DNA of 64,000 nt from Volvox africanus (Eukaryota > Chlorophyta > Chlorophyceae > Chlamydomonadales > Volvocaceae), in the NCBI GenBank assembly GCA_030268105.1, contig BSDZ01000078.1:930001-994000 (forward strand), given 5' to 3'. Under the pieces are notes generated by a model. The model ran no database searches and was not told the DNA's origin. It saw only the letters and a program-made list of their open reading frames with translations. Position numbers and translations under genes: made by a program. Shown here piece after piece: positions 1 to 10,040 of this stretch. The first letter of the stretch is position 1. Each line of letters begins with the position of its first letter.

Positions 1-1668
1 ATAATGTTTGCTACCATTTTCACTGTCGTCGACAAAATCGGGTGAGGGCTTTAATGTACACGTGCTCTAATTACATTCAAAATGTAAAGCAAAACAAACA
101 GTTATAATCTTTTATCCACCTCTGCGTGTCTATATTGGCCTGCCTGCATACATCCTTACCTGCCCCACTACTGTTGTGCGCAGCCATTGACGCTCTTGGG
201 CCATTCCCAACATCGGAGCTCCAGGCCTGGTTCAACCAAACTTGGTATGAAGGGGACCCAATCCACCCCAATCAACGTGGTCACATCCTTATAGCAGACC
301 TAGTGTTTCATTACTTGAAGACAGCCTACGAGCACACAAGACTCTTTCAGTGGCACGCTCTGCCCAAGGACTACATTCCGCGGGAACCCATGTTCCTCAG
401 CCAAGATATTCTGAACATGTTCCTTGACCAAACGCCAATTAAGATAAACCTAGCAAACATGAACGATATCTTACGACGAAACGTGACGCGATGCTCAGGC
501 TGGTGGACCTATGCTGATGTCCCTGAAAAGATTGGCTTCATCGCCAACAATGTAGGGGCAAGTTGTGTGGTACCTCTCAAATCAGATGAGGTTAGCCGAC
601 TGAGCGTTGGGATGGCACACGTGCTTATGTACAAATCCTACGAAAACATGGGTATGTTTAAGATGGCAATTATGAAGGGCCAAATGGGGGTAAACGGAGT
701 GTGTGAGGGCGCTGATGATCCGAACGTGCAGGTACTGGGATCAATGATTGTGGATTCCCTGTGGAAGTCGAAGGCATCTCTTGCGGAAGTTTCTATCCTG
801 CACTTTCAGCTGCCTACAGCTTCGGACAAATCCGCATGCTTGCTGGTCCACCTAGATGTGGTTGAGAGCAAGCCAGCGCGCTTGAAGAATAAGGTTAAAC
901 TCTTGGGCATTTCGTTTTTTTAGAAATGACGTGGAGGCCGCAGGCAGGTGCAGAGGAAGGGGAGGAAGGACTTGCTGGGATATTTGATTACAGATGTTGT
1001 TCGTTATGGGGCTGAGAGAGTGTGCCTGCATGCAGCATGAGTGTGCCTCCATTTAACCAAGTACTCGTGCGCTTGCATCTGTGCCTTCCCACAAGACAAG
1101 CACTATAATCCAGCACACGCACCACATTATACATCTTCAGCTTTCCTGCGATCCAGGTCTCAGAACTCGGTTCTACCGCTGCAGAGATGTTCGTGGTATC
1201 GGTGACGGGTTCAGTGCCATTGTAGGGGCGAATCAGCAAAACATGAAACGTGGGGTGGATGTTTATATCAGTGGGCAAGGCAAGCTCAACAGCCGCATTC
1301 CCAACCATACACACCACGGGGTACGGTCCAATCCAGCGGGGTAAAAGCTTTCGGGACCCCATCAGCAAAGGAGTGTAGGTGTTTGGTGCTCAGTAAAACC
1401 ATCTGCCTCTCAAGACATCCCGTTTGGACTTATTATAGTTATCCATTGTCGATTGCTGCGCCGCATCCAAACATGCCTTCACGTCTGTCATTCATTGGGA
1501 TAGAAAGGACTGGGCAAAGGTCTTAGCCATAGGGACATTCACCTCTAGCTCACGCCAGGATGATGTGCATGGCGCGTGAACCATCTTAGTCAAATGGTCT
1601 ATCAGGACAAGCACCGAGTCGTATCCCCCCTCAGTTTTGGGCAGCACAACTATGAAGTCTATGGAAAC
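1..1668. repeat. Segmental duplication, left copy (partner 53130-54797)
   Basis: Bases 1-1668 match 53130-54797 at a constant offset of 53129 with no indel. I count five substitutions, all between about 1138 and 1462; the gene part and its 3' flank are identical. The unit holds intron sequence, the last exon of an SGNH hydrolase and a decayed pol fragment. The window begins inside the duplication, so its left edge is unseen. The match stops where an LTR_A1 element is inserted in the partner copy. Recent duplication, a retained haplotig or an assembly duplicate would all fit. Confidence 0.95.
184..923 (+). pseudogene. Second copy of the last exon of the SGNH hydrolase gene
   Basis: Identical at the protein level to exon 4 of the gene at 45418-54052. 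After the acceptor CAG ending at 183 it encodes the D-x-x-H block (DPIHPNQRGH) that supplies the catalytic Asp and His of SGNH hydrolases. A C-terminal region of about 200 residues follows, and the ORF stops with TAG at 921-923. Only intron sequence precedes it before the window edge, so earlier exons may lie upstream or may be missing. The open frame extends to 126, but 126-183 reads as intron because the splice joins correctly at 184. Called partial because the nucleophile-bearing exon is not present here. Confidence 0.75.
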
Positions 1669-1818
1669 ACTTTCCCAAGGCGCATCCGGGACAGGCAAAG
1701 CCTGCAACAACCCATGACCCTTACCCAAAAATGCCTTGTTGTGCTGGCACAGACTGCATGTCTGCATGAAGATCTCCGCATCTCTGGTCAAGCGAGACCA
1801 CCAAAATGAGCGTCAAAC
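1037..1818 (-). pseudogene. Decayed Ty3/gypsy pol fragment (integrase plus chromodomain remnant)
   Basis: On the minus strand, 1492-1791 encodes part of an integrase: the CSLCQ zinc-binding half, then the first catalytic Asp region ([16 protein letters not shown]). It jumps by internal deletion to the WRELEVNVP segment. 1037-1368 encodes the integrase C-terminal region (SRKLLPRWIGPYPVV and following) and the start of a chromodomain, then loses frame. It is clearly related to the pol genes at 3012-7029 but more diverged. The fragment is cut at 1818 by the start of an LTR_B copy. No function is expected. Confidence 0.85.
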
Positions 1819-2119
1819 TGTTGTACGCCGGTTTGATCACCGCCCATGCCGAAGTAGGCTTGAGTTTACCAAAGCATGGATAATCATGATATGAGCATAC
1901 TAGTGTGATATATTCATGTATATCTAGTTAAATTGGCATTTTGCATTACCATTCGTGACATCACGCTGTAAGTCAACATGTTTGACTCAAGGTCGACACC
2001 GATATACGGCACCATTAGGGCATAACATATCCAGTAATAATATTTCAAATATTATGACATCATTCGTATCATAAACCAGTCGCGTATGCGGAAATGTGAC
2101 GATCGCGATGGTTGGTTGG
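1819..2119 (+). repeat. LTR_B, first part of a 5' LTR
   Basis: Starts with TGTTGTACGCCGG, the reverse complement of the LTR_B ends at 22560 and 48322. It runs to 2119, where a minus-strand LTR_A element begins. The rest resumes at 21640. The last five bases, GTTGG (2115-2119), are repeated at 21640-21644 as the target-site duplication. Adding both parts gives an LTR of about 810 bp. Confidence 0.85.
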
Positions 2120-2952
2120 TGTTGTACCTCTCCTTCATGTTTGCTCATAAGTATCTGCGCGTCTGAAGGCTTTCGACACCGATGCGCGAGCACTTGCAAG
2201 TACAGCAAGACAAGCGCGAGCAAACAGAGACAGCGGAAGACTTCAAACAAGAAGAGATATAACTTACAGTCTTACAGATCAAAGCGGTGCAATGGACGTA
2301 ATCACTGTCAGCGCCGGAAGCAAGCAATCATCACGCGGCGGTGAATAGCGAAGTTTAGGCTTAGCTCCGGCTAAGTAGAATAGCGTATAGCAATAATAAT
2401 GTAGAACACACGAGTGTTCTCCGGTATCAAATGTCTTCTCTTACTTAGCCGTCCTCGCATCTGTTATACTCGCAGCATCGCAATGCCGTACGATTCACAC
2501 TAGGAGGCCGATCCTAAGTGTGACAACCCTACTGCATATAGGCAATGTCCAAGCATAACAACGTATAAGCCTTTCCGGCATTCACATGATGCAAGGGTCC
2601 GAATAACGATATTCGGTTGCAAGGCATGCATCGCGACGAGTGCGGCGCTCTCAACGTGTGCTGTAATGAAGTAATATTATATCAAATAATATTACTTATC
2701 GTTTCATAGCACGAGCATAATGCGCACTTCAATGCTTCGGGCTTTCATGCATGCTAGGCGGATTTGCCATGATGCGATGTCGCGATGGATAATGATAACA
2801 TGCCAAATGCATATATAAATGTATGCGAATACATTTATATCATGCAGGTTCATTCATATGCAATAGTCATTCATGCGTTCATCAAGATAACACTTCGCCT
2901 TGTAGGGTCGCATCGACCTACGCATCGGCGGGAAACGAACCGTAGCACAACA
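2120..2952 (-). repeat. LTR_A2, 3' LTR of the outer element
   Basis: 833 bp, reading TGTTGTACC at the low-coordinate edge and GTAGCACAACA at the high edge, so the LTR is on the minus strand. A polypurine tract adjoins it at 2953. It contains a series of short hairpins also seen in the other LTR_A copies. Confidence 0.92.
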
Positions 2953-2969
2953 ATTATCCCCCCTCCCGT
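2953..2969 (-). promoter_or_regulatory. Polypurine tract of the outer element
   Basis: Minus-strand ACGGGAGGGGGGATAAT lies directly next to the 3' LTR, as expected for the plus-strand DNA primer of a retrotransposon. The same tract precedes the LTRs at 14161-14984 and 63835. Confidence 0.85.
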
Positions 2970-3011
2970 ATGCAGCGTCCTCGCTGCTTCATACAGCATT
3001 GACTGCAAGGG

Positions 3012-6000
3012 TCATTGGGCTTGGGTGGCACGTTTGCGGGCTTCTTCGAGCAGGGGCTTCATGTCCTGCGAGAAGTTGTGTGCCGGTTCCCATGAGTTGT
3101 GCTCGCTGGTATACCCTGTCCACTTGACCAAGTACTCGTGTACTGTCCGCTTACGTCGGTGTCGGCCCACACGACGCGCGCGATAATCTAACACCCGCTC
3201 CACATCGTAAAACTTCTGTTTACCAGCGACCCAGGTCTCGGGAACTGGTTCTATCGCTGCGGGGGCGTTAGCAGGCGATACGTGAAACGTGGGGTGAATG
3301 GTCATGTCAGCGGGCAATGCAAGCTCCACAGCCACATTCCCAACCATGCGCATGACAGGATACGGACCAATCCAGCGGGGTAAGAGTTTTCGGGATCCGT
3401 CGGCCAAGGAACGCAAGTTCTTGGTGCTTAGCAACACGAGTTGCCCTTCCAAAAACGTCACATCCTGCTTGGATTTGTTGTAGTATTCCGTCGTTCGTTG
3501 CTTCGCCGCGTCCAAACACGACTTCGCGTCTGTGATTCGGGACATAAAAGAGTTGGAAAAGATCTTAGCAGCAGGCACGTTCACCTCCAACTCACGCCAC
3601 ACGGGTAGTGCTGGATGAAACCCATAGTTGAGAAAGAATGGACTTTTGCCTGTAGAGCGGTTAACAGCGTTGTTAAGCACGAATTCTGCCGCAGTCAAAT
3701 ATGTATCCCAAATGAGGGCTGTGCGACCAGCATAATTGCACAACATATCACCCAACGTGCGGTTTGTGCGTTCGGTTTGACCATCAGTCTGCGGGTGGTA
3801 CACTGTGCTCAGGTTGACACGCATGCCAACTAGCTTGCAGAGTGCTTCCCAAAACTTGGACGTGAATTGCCCACCGCGGTCAGAGATCACGTTTTTGGGA
3901 ACCCTGTGTAACCAAACCACATTGTCGAAAAACAAACGTGCGGTTTGCTCAGCCGTGCAGGACGATGTGCATGGTGCTAGGTGGACCATCTTAGTCAGGC
4001 GATCGACCATTACGAACACCGCATCATATCCCCCCTCAGTTTTGGGCAGCGCGACTACGAAGTCCATGGAAACACTTTCCCAAGGCGCATCCGGGACAGG
4101 CAACGGTTGCAACAACCCATGACCCTTACCAGACAAAGCCTTATTGCGCTGGCACAGACTGCATGTCTGGACGAAGTTCGCCGCATCGTTAGCCAAACGA
4201 GGCCACCAAAAGGAACGTTGCACCAACTCGACCAACCGCTTGCTACCAGGGTGTCCTGCTAACGGGTCCTCGTGGAACCGCGCAAGGATGTCTTAGTGTA
4301 GCGCGTTGTCGTTCGGAACGACGATTTGCGTAGCTGCACCCTCCGTCCGTAGCCAAAGGCCATTCTGCTTGTGAAGGTTTTCTACATTAGCCGGCTCCGA
4401 GAACCAGGCATCCACATTGTAGGCAACCTTCAACCGCTCCGCGAGGTCTGTCGCGATCGGCACCTCCTCGTTATGCGGTCGCACGACGGGCGCTGCTAAA
4501 ATTGCAGCGTGTAGCGACGGATGTCGACTGAGAGCATCGGCAATATTCAGTTTACCAGAAATGTACTCCCAGGTGCAGTCGAACCTAGCTAGGTATTCCA
4601 TCCACCTAGCCTGACGGCGGTTCAACGTTGGAACGCTTTGCAAAAACGTTAGGGGCTTGTGGTCAGTCTTTAAAGTAAATGGGCGTCCCTCAAGGTAACA
4701 GCGCCATTCCTTTAAAGCATGCAGCACTGCCAGAAGCTCCTGTTCCCCGGTGGTGTAGCGAATCTCCGCACCAGAAAACTTCTTACTCGTGAAGGCGATC
4801 GGTCGCCCTTCCTGTAACAATACAGCGCCGCTTCCAAATACTGAGGCATCAGACACTACCTCAACACGAAACGGCAGCGAGTAGTCAGGTAATGCAAGGG
4901 TGACATCTTCGGCAACGATTTGCTTGAGCTCTTCAAATGCCCGCTGGCATTGCGACATCCACGACTCGCGCGAAACGAAAACACCTTTGCGAGTTAAGTT
5001 AGTAAGCGGGGCCGCAATGATGGAATATTTTTCAATGAACTTTCGGAAATAATTGGTCAAGCCAAGGAACTTACGCAGCTCCGTGAGGTTCTGAGGCGCG
5101 GGCCAATCGCGAACCACGGCGACCTTCCGCAGGTCCATCTTCACACCAGTGGCCGACACAATGTGGCCTAAATATTCCACCTGAGGCTGCGCCCAAAAGC
5201 ATTTGGCGCGTTTAGCAAACAATTGCTCCCGCCTCATAACGTCGAGCACGAGCCAAAGATGCTCCAAGTGCTCCTCGCGCGTCTTAGAATAAACCAAGAT
5301 GTCATCCAGCTAGCAAACAACGAACCTGTCGATAAACGGCCTAAACATTCGGTCCATAACCGCCTGAAACGTCGCAGAGGCATTAGTCAAACCAAACGAT
5401 AGGACCGTATACTCGAAATGACTGAAGGGCGTCCGGAAAGCGGTTTTCGGGATATCAGAGGCAGCGATGCGAATCTGATTATAGCCCTGTTGCAAGTCAA
5501 TCGAGGAAAAATAAGCCGATCCCTTCAGCTTATCCAACAGGTCGTCAACGCGTGGCAAAGGGTAGCGATTTTTCACCGTATTCGCATTTAACCCCCGGTA
5601 ATCAATGCACATGCGCAAGGTCCCATCCTTCTTACCGACAAACAAAATCGGTGCAGAATACGGGGATGTGCTGGGGCGTATCATACCCTTCGCGAGCAAA
5701 TCCGTCACCTGGCGCTTTACCTCGTCCAGCTCCAATGGACTCAACCTGTACATTGACCGGGCCATAGGCTTCGCTCCAGGCATGAGAGGGATTGTGTGAT
5801 CAACAGGACGCATAGGTGGTAGACCAGGGATATCTTTAAAGACGTCCTCATACTGCGACAGTAGGGCCTCAACCTCAGGATCCACAGAAATCTGCGCGGT
5901 GGTGGCACAACAGCCCACCCGCGGCCTCAAAAGCAGTCCGTGGGCACCCTTCCGTAACAAACGGACGGCCTCCTTACGCCCGACTAGCTCTGGTTTGATT

Positions 6001-7029
6001 CGCCATTGCAGTCACAGCGAAATTAACCATAGGCACCGCCTCAGCTTCGCCCTCCTTTGGTGTGACATGTTCGAACGACAAGAAAGGTACCTTAATCGAC
6101 AGAGTACCCTTGCACATATGCAGGGTTGCGGTCTCCATGTCGATGCGCGCGCGGTACTGCCGTAATGTCGAAGACCCCATTATGTACGGTGCAGTCTCTG
6201 CTAAGCCCTGCAGCACGTACGGCCGGGTCACAACACGCAAAGGGCCTATCGATAGGCTAAGGGTAATCCTGCCCACGATGGGATGCTTACCCCCGTCAGC
6301 AAGGGTAACCTGTGGACAATCAGACGACTCTGGGGTCAACCCCAGCGCATTCACCTCTGCGACAGAGATGAAGTCGTCGCTGGCACCGGTGTCAACAAGT
6401 GCCTTCAGAGTACGGCCATTCAAACCGATTTGAACCACTGGGACACGGTTATCTACGAGCGACTGCCCAGCAGATAACGTTAGTGCACTTAGGGCGGGTC
6501 CATAACCTACGGCACCCTCATCAGGAGCTTCGTACCAAACGTCAACCAAGTAGGATGTGCCTGGCCACGGAGCCAGCGTACCCTCCCGATCCACACCATT
6601 AAACAAAATGGTGCCCGGCTCGAACCGGTGGACACGCCGCATGCCCCTTAACGATGCCTCTGCCTTGCGCCGACAGAAAGCGGGGAGTAATACACATGCG
6701 GCGGTGCCTGGATATTGACGCATACATCTCCTATAAACGGCCAACTGTTCCGACATCTCACGCAGAGACGAGGGGATGAACAAAACCACGTGGTTAGACA
6801 GATCGATAGACGACAGGGGATGGCAAGGTGTAAACAAAGTACACAACGGATCGAAGCAGAGAAGTCCCGTGCGTCCGTCAAGCGTGATGCGTCGTGCAAT
6901 GACTCGCTCAATGTGTCCAAGTACGCAAGGCAACAATGCCTTCACGGCTGGCCGTAAGGATGACCACCGACCACGCGTTAGTTCAGAAATCCCAGGTGGT
7001 GCCCCCTCCGCAGGAACCCGGGCAAGCCC
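3012..7029 (-). pseudogene. pol of the outer LTR_A2 element (PR-RT-RH-IN-chromodomain), broken
   Basis: Read on the minus strand from just after the gag UAG at 7030-7032. Order: N-terminal conserved domain (about 6945-6480), aspartic protease with DTGAS (near 6400), RT, RNase H, integrase with zinc-binding and catalytic motifs (4235-3500), and a chromodomain (HEYLVKWTGY, near 3130). It ends at TGA 3012-3014. Breaks are a 5-bp deletion near 6000 between protease and RT, a UAG at 5310-5312 replacing the Tyr of YLDD, a TAA near 4293 before the integrase, and a deletion in the C-terminal linker near 3270. Apart from these, frame is well kept, suggesting modest age. A mature enzyme cannot come from this copy without recoding. 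Confidence 0.93.
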
Positions 7030-7517
7030 CTATTTCGGCTGAGGTACAAACGGCGGCAGTAACGGGCAATCCTTCGTAGGATGACTCTCTGCGCACCGTA
7101 GACAAACATTGGCCGCTTTCCAACGTTCGAGCTTGGAACGATTGCAATTCCATTTTGGCATAAACGAGTCATCCGTGCGAGTCCGCTTCGCATTGGGGTC
7201 AGAGCGCTGTGCGGCTGCCGACGACGGTGCACTACCACGCTTCCTGCTCTTAGCCGGGTCCGAGCTCGGATCTGCTCCTCCTGACCCACGGACACCCGAG
7301 CTAGCGCCCCCGCGCGCTACCACCCCGATGCATGTGGTAGCTACTGGCTGCCAAAACCTTACGAGCCTCCACATCACGTGCTTGCACCTCAGTAGCGAAA
7401 CGTGCGAGCAAAGCGGAAAAGTATAGTCGCCCCGGGCGGTGGTCCATTCGCGATACCAGTCCTTCGCTGAGCCCTCGAGGGTGTTACCAACGAAGAGACA
7501 CCTGATACCATCATTAT
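7030..7517 (-). pseudogene. gag C-terminal part of the outer element, cut by insertion
   Basis: Encodes the basic linker and zinc knuckle CLRCAESHPTKDC, ending in UAG at 7030-7032 in the same frame as pol. An internal deletion near 7320 joins the linker directly to the capsid segment, so most of the capsid is missing. At 7517 the frame is interrupted by the LTR of the plus-strand element; gag resumes at 14066. The last five bases ATTAT are the target duplication. Confidence 0.88.
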
Positions 7518-8341
7518 TGTTGTGCTACGGTTAGTTTCCCGCCGATGCGTAGGTGGATGTGATCCTACAAGGCGAAGTGCTATTGTTATGAACACATTGC
7601 ATATGAATGAATCTGCATGATATAAATGTATTCGTGTACATTCATATATGCATTTGGCATGTTGTCATTATCCATCGCGACATCGCATCATGGCAAATCC
7701 GCCTAGCATGCATGAAAGCCCGAAGCATTGAAGTGCGCATTATGCTCGTGCTACGAAACGATAAGTAATATTATCTGATATAATATTACTTCATTACAGC
7801 ACACGTTGAGAGCGCCGCACTCGTCGCGACACATGCCCTGCAATCGGATATCGTTATCCGGACCCTTGCATCATGCGAGTGCCGGAAAGGCTTATACATT
7901 GTTATGCGTAGACATCGCCTATACACAGTAGGATTGTCACATCTAGGATCGGCCTCCTAATGTGAATCGTACGGCATTGCGATACTGCGAGTATAACAGA
8001 TGCGAGGACGGCTAAGCAAGACAAGACATTCAATACCGGAGAACACTTGTGTGTTCTATATTACTATTGCTATACGCTATTCTACTTAGCCCGAGCTAAG
8101 CCTGAACTTTGCTAATCACCGCCGCATGATGATTGCTTGCTTCCGGCGCTGACGGTGATTTCGTCCATTGCATCGTTCCGATCTGTAAAACTGTAAGTTA
8201 TATCTCTCTTCGTCTTGAAGTCTTCCGCTGTCTCTGTTTGCTCTCGCTTGCCTTGCTGTACTTGCAAGTGCTCGCGCATCGGTGTCGAAAGCCTTCAGAC
8301 GCGCAGATACTTATGAGCAAACACGAAGGAGAGGTACAACA
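7518..8341 (+). repeat. LTR_A1, 5' LTR of the plus-strand element
   Basis: 824 bp from TGTTGTGCTACGG to GAGGTACAACA. Short inverted repeats lie at 7763-7791 (arms AAGTAATATTAT), 7844-7861 (arm TATCCGG, one mismatch), 7944-7959, 8041-8056 (GAACAC/GTGTTC) and 8085-8100 (CTTAGC/GCTAAG). Confidence 0.95.
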
Positions 8342-8344
8342 AAT

Positions 8345-8356
8345 TGGTATCAAGAC
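8345..8356 (+). promoter_or_regulatory. Primer binding site, initiator-tRNA-Met-like
   Basis: TGGTATCAAGAC three bases after the LTR. The first seven bases match the usual TGGTATC complement of the initiator tRNA-Met 3' end; the rest diverge from the plant consensus. Families B and C have related sites, TGGTAGTGAGAC and TGGTATTGAGAC. Confidence 0.65.
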
Positions 8357-8408
8357 AGGTTCGTTGCCTAACTGTCTCTCTTTGTCTAATCAGAAGTAGG
8401 TTCTTTCT

Positions 8409-8500
8409 ATGGCGAGTTCCAGCGACGAACCACGCGGACCGCTAGATACTTTTGCCGAAGACCTAGGCCGTGCCGTTTTGGACGCCGCCGCTTCCGGTTT
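8409..8500 (+). CDS. Candidate spliced leader exon of gag (conserved upstream ORF)
   Basis: An ATG at 8409 opens a 31-codon ORF ending ...DLGRAVLDAAASGL then TAA. Family C has a matching 35-codon ORF ending ...ELSAAIFAAATTGL then TAA at 26291-26398. In both, the last codons overlap a GTAAT donor (exon end 8500 or 26394) in the same phase. An acceptor CTCAG before 8579 lets the family A frame continue into a segment with TETGFRPDQLATLIAQ. The later junction into the gag ORF at 8808 could not be resolved in frame. It may be a leader exon or a regulatory upstream ORF. Confidence 0.5.
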
Positions 8501-8807
8501 GTAATTGTTTAATTGCTTTTGCTTAGATTGCTGCACTTGTTGTGTAAGTGTATGCTCTGAGTCGCAGGTAATCTCAGTGCACCGGCATTGCTTGCCGCGG
8601 CGACTGAGACCGGCTTTCGTCCGGACCAGTTGGCGACTCTCATCGCCCAAACTACGGAGATCAGGACTCAGCTGGGCAAGTACTTGCTGAGTTTACTGAA
8701 TCTTCTCAAGAGTACTGTCGGTAGGCTCACCGAATTGTTTTGTACTCTTGCCTTTGTGATAGAAGTCGGCTTCTATTACGCAAACCTAGGGTATCGTTTC
8801 GTGCTCC

Positions 8808-10040
8808 ATGTCCGTGGAACACGACGATACGCCGCACACTAGCCTAGCTAGCCAACCCGATTTTGTTGTGGCTGCTAGAGCACCGGATAGAGGTCTTGAG
8901 ACTGTTGGCGCGCGAGCCACTCAAGAGCCCCTTTTCCTTCAGACCCCTGCTCACTTAATTGTGCCGCATTCAGCAGTGAACACGAATATGGACAACACTG
9001 CTGGACCAAGGGTTCTGCCATTACCTCAAGCTCGAGGGCATGATGACATCCCTGAGGTGATGAGATTGTCGATTCCCGTTCCTAGGCTCAATATTTCGCT
9101 GACCGACAAGACACCAGGGCATAGCATAGCCGATGCAACTCGTGCGTACGTGCGTGACGCTAAAAAGTATCTCCAGGCTGTTCATGGTGGCGATAATGAC
9201 GGTAGGTGTCTCTTCGTTGGTAACACCCTCGAGGGCTCAGCGAAGGACTGGTATCGCAATTGGACCAACGCCCGGGGCAACTATACTTTTGACGAGTTGG
9301 TCGCCGCTTTGCTCGCACGATTCGCTACTGAGGTTCAAGCACGCGATGTGGAAGCTCGTAAGGTTTTGGCAGCCGGTAGCTACCACATGCGTCGGGATGA
9401 AAATGTACCTGCGTACCAGTCACGCTTCGAAGCACTTGTGACTCCCATTGCTGACCTCACTGAATCCGAGCGTGTCTTTTGGTTTAGGCGAGGCCTGACG
9501 AAACTTTTGGCTAAATGGTGCGCTACTGACTTGGTTGGAGCGCAGATCAAGTCGTATGATGCTTTGGTCGCTTTTGCTAAGGGCACTGAGATACGACTCC
9601 TTGCCGGTGAGGAAGAAGTCAAGTCTGCCCCTCGTGCAAATGCATTGCAAGTGCAGGATCCGCTTGGGGAAGCCGTAGCTCTTGACCAGGACTTCGGAGC
9701 GACCCGCCCCACGCCTACTGCCGCGACGCGACGCAGCAACCGGCAACGCCAGGCGCACGGGGGCGCTAGCTCGGGTGTCCGTGGGTCAGGAGGAGCAGGT
9801 CCGAGCTCGGACCCGGCTAAAAACAGGAAGCGTGGTGGTGCGCCGTCGACGGCAGCCGCACAGCGTTCCGACCCCAATGCGAAGCGGACTCGCACGGACG
9901 ACACATATATGCCAAAATGGAATTGCAATCGTTCCGAATTCGAGCGTCGGAAATTGGCCAACGTTTGTCTACGGTGTGCGGAGAGCCATTCCACGAAGGA
10001 TTGCCCGCTAATGCCGCCGTTTGTACCTCAGCCGAAGTAG
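8808..10040 (+). CDS. gag: Gag polyprotein, family A, ending in UAG before in-frame pol
   Basis: 410 codons from ATG 8808. Residues about 85-270 form the capsid-like region: AKKYLQAVHGG, then CLFVGNTLEGSAKDWYRNW, then FDELVAALLARF, and FWFRRGLTK. A basic Gly/Ser/Arg linker follows, then a zinc knuckle CLRCAESHSTKDC near the C-terminus with spacing C-x2-C-x3-H-x4-C, one residue shorter than canonical. It would package element RNA and form the particle. The stop TAG (10038-10040) is followed by GGGCTT and an open frame that leads into pol without a shift. An upstream spliced exon may add an N-terminus, so the true start is uncertain. Relative to the minus copy at 19106-20350 it lacks one codon (Ile) after DNDG. 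Confidence 0.9.
   Translation: MSVEHDDTPHTSLASQPDFVVAARAPDRGLETVGARATQEPLFLQTPAHLIVPHSAVNTNMDNTAGPRVLPLPQARGHDDIPEVMRLSIPVPRLNISLTDKTPGHSIADATRAYVRDAKKYLQAVHGGDNDGRCLFVGNTLEGSAKDWYRNWTNARGNYTFDELVAALLARFATEVQARDVEARKVLAAGSYHMRRDENVPAYQSRFEALVTPIADLTESERVFWFRRGLTKLLAKWCATDLVGAQIKSYDALVAFAKGTEIRLLAGEEEVKSAPRANALQVQDPLGEAVALDQDFGATRPTPTAATRRSNRQRQAHGGASSGVRGSGGAGPSSDPAKNRKRGGAPSTAAAQRSDPNAKRTRTDDTYMPKWNCNRSEFERRKLANVCLRCAESHSTKDCPLMPPFVPQPK
10038..10040 (+). other. Probable readthrough (recoding) UAG between gag and pol
   Basis: gag and pol share one frame and no other stop occurs between them. The same arrangement holds at 7030-7032, 19106-19108 and 57234-57236 (minus strand), 59064-59066 (plus) and 27359-27361 (family C, plus). 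The peptide after the stop is conserved between families: LA at positions 2-3 and EG.PPG at positions 8-13. A purine follows the UAG in every copy. Readthrough rather than frameshift is inference. Confidence 0.75.

Noticed and set aside
8133..8399. 60-90 codon ORFs inside LTR_A copies (for example MLASGADGDFVHC)
   Set aside because: They start and stop at LTR hairpins, differ in length between copies and cross LTR borders; no sign of coding selection.
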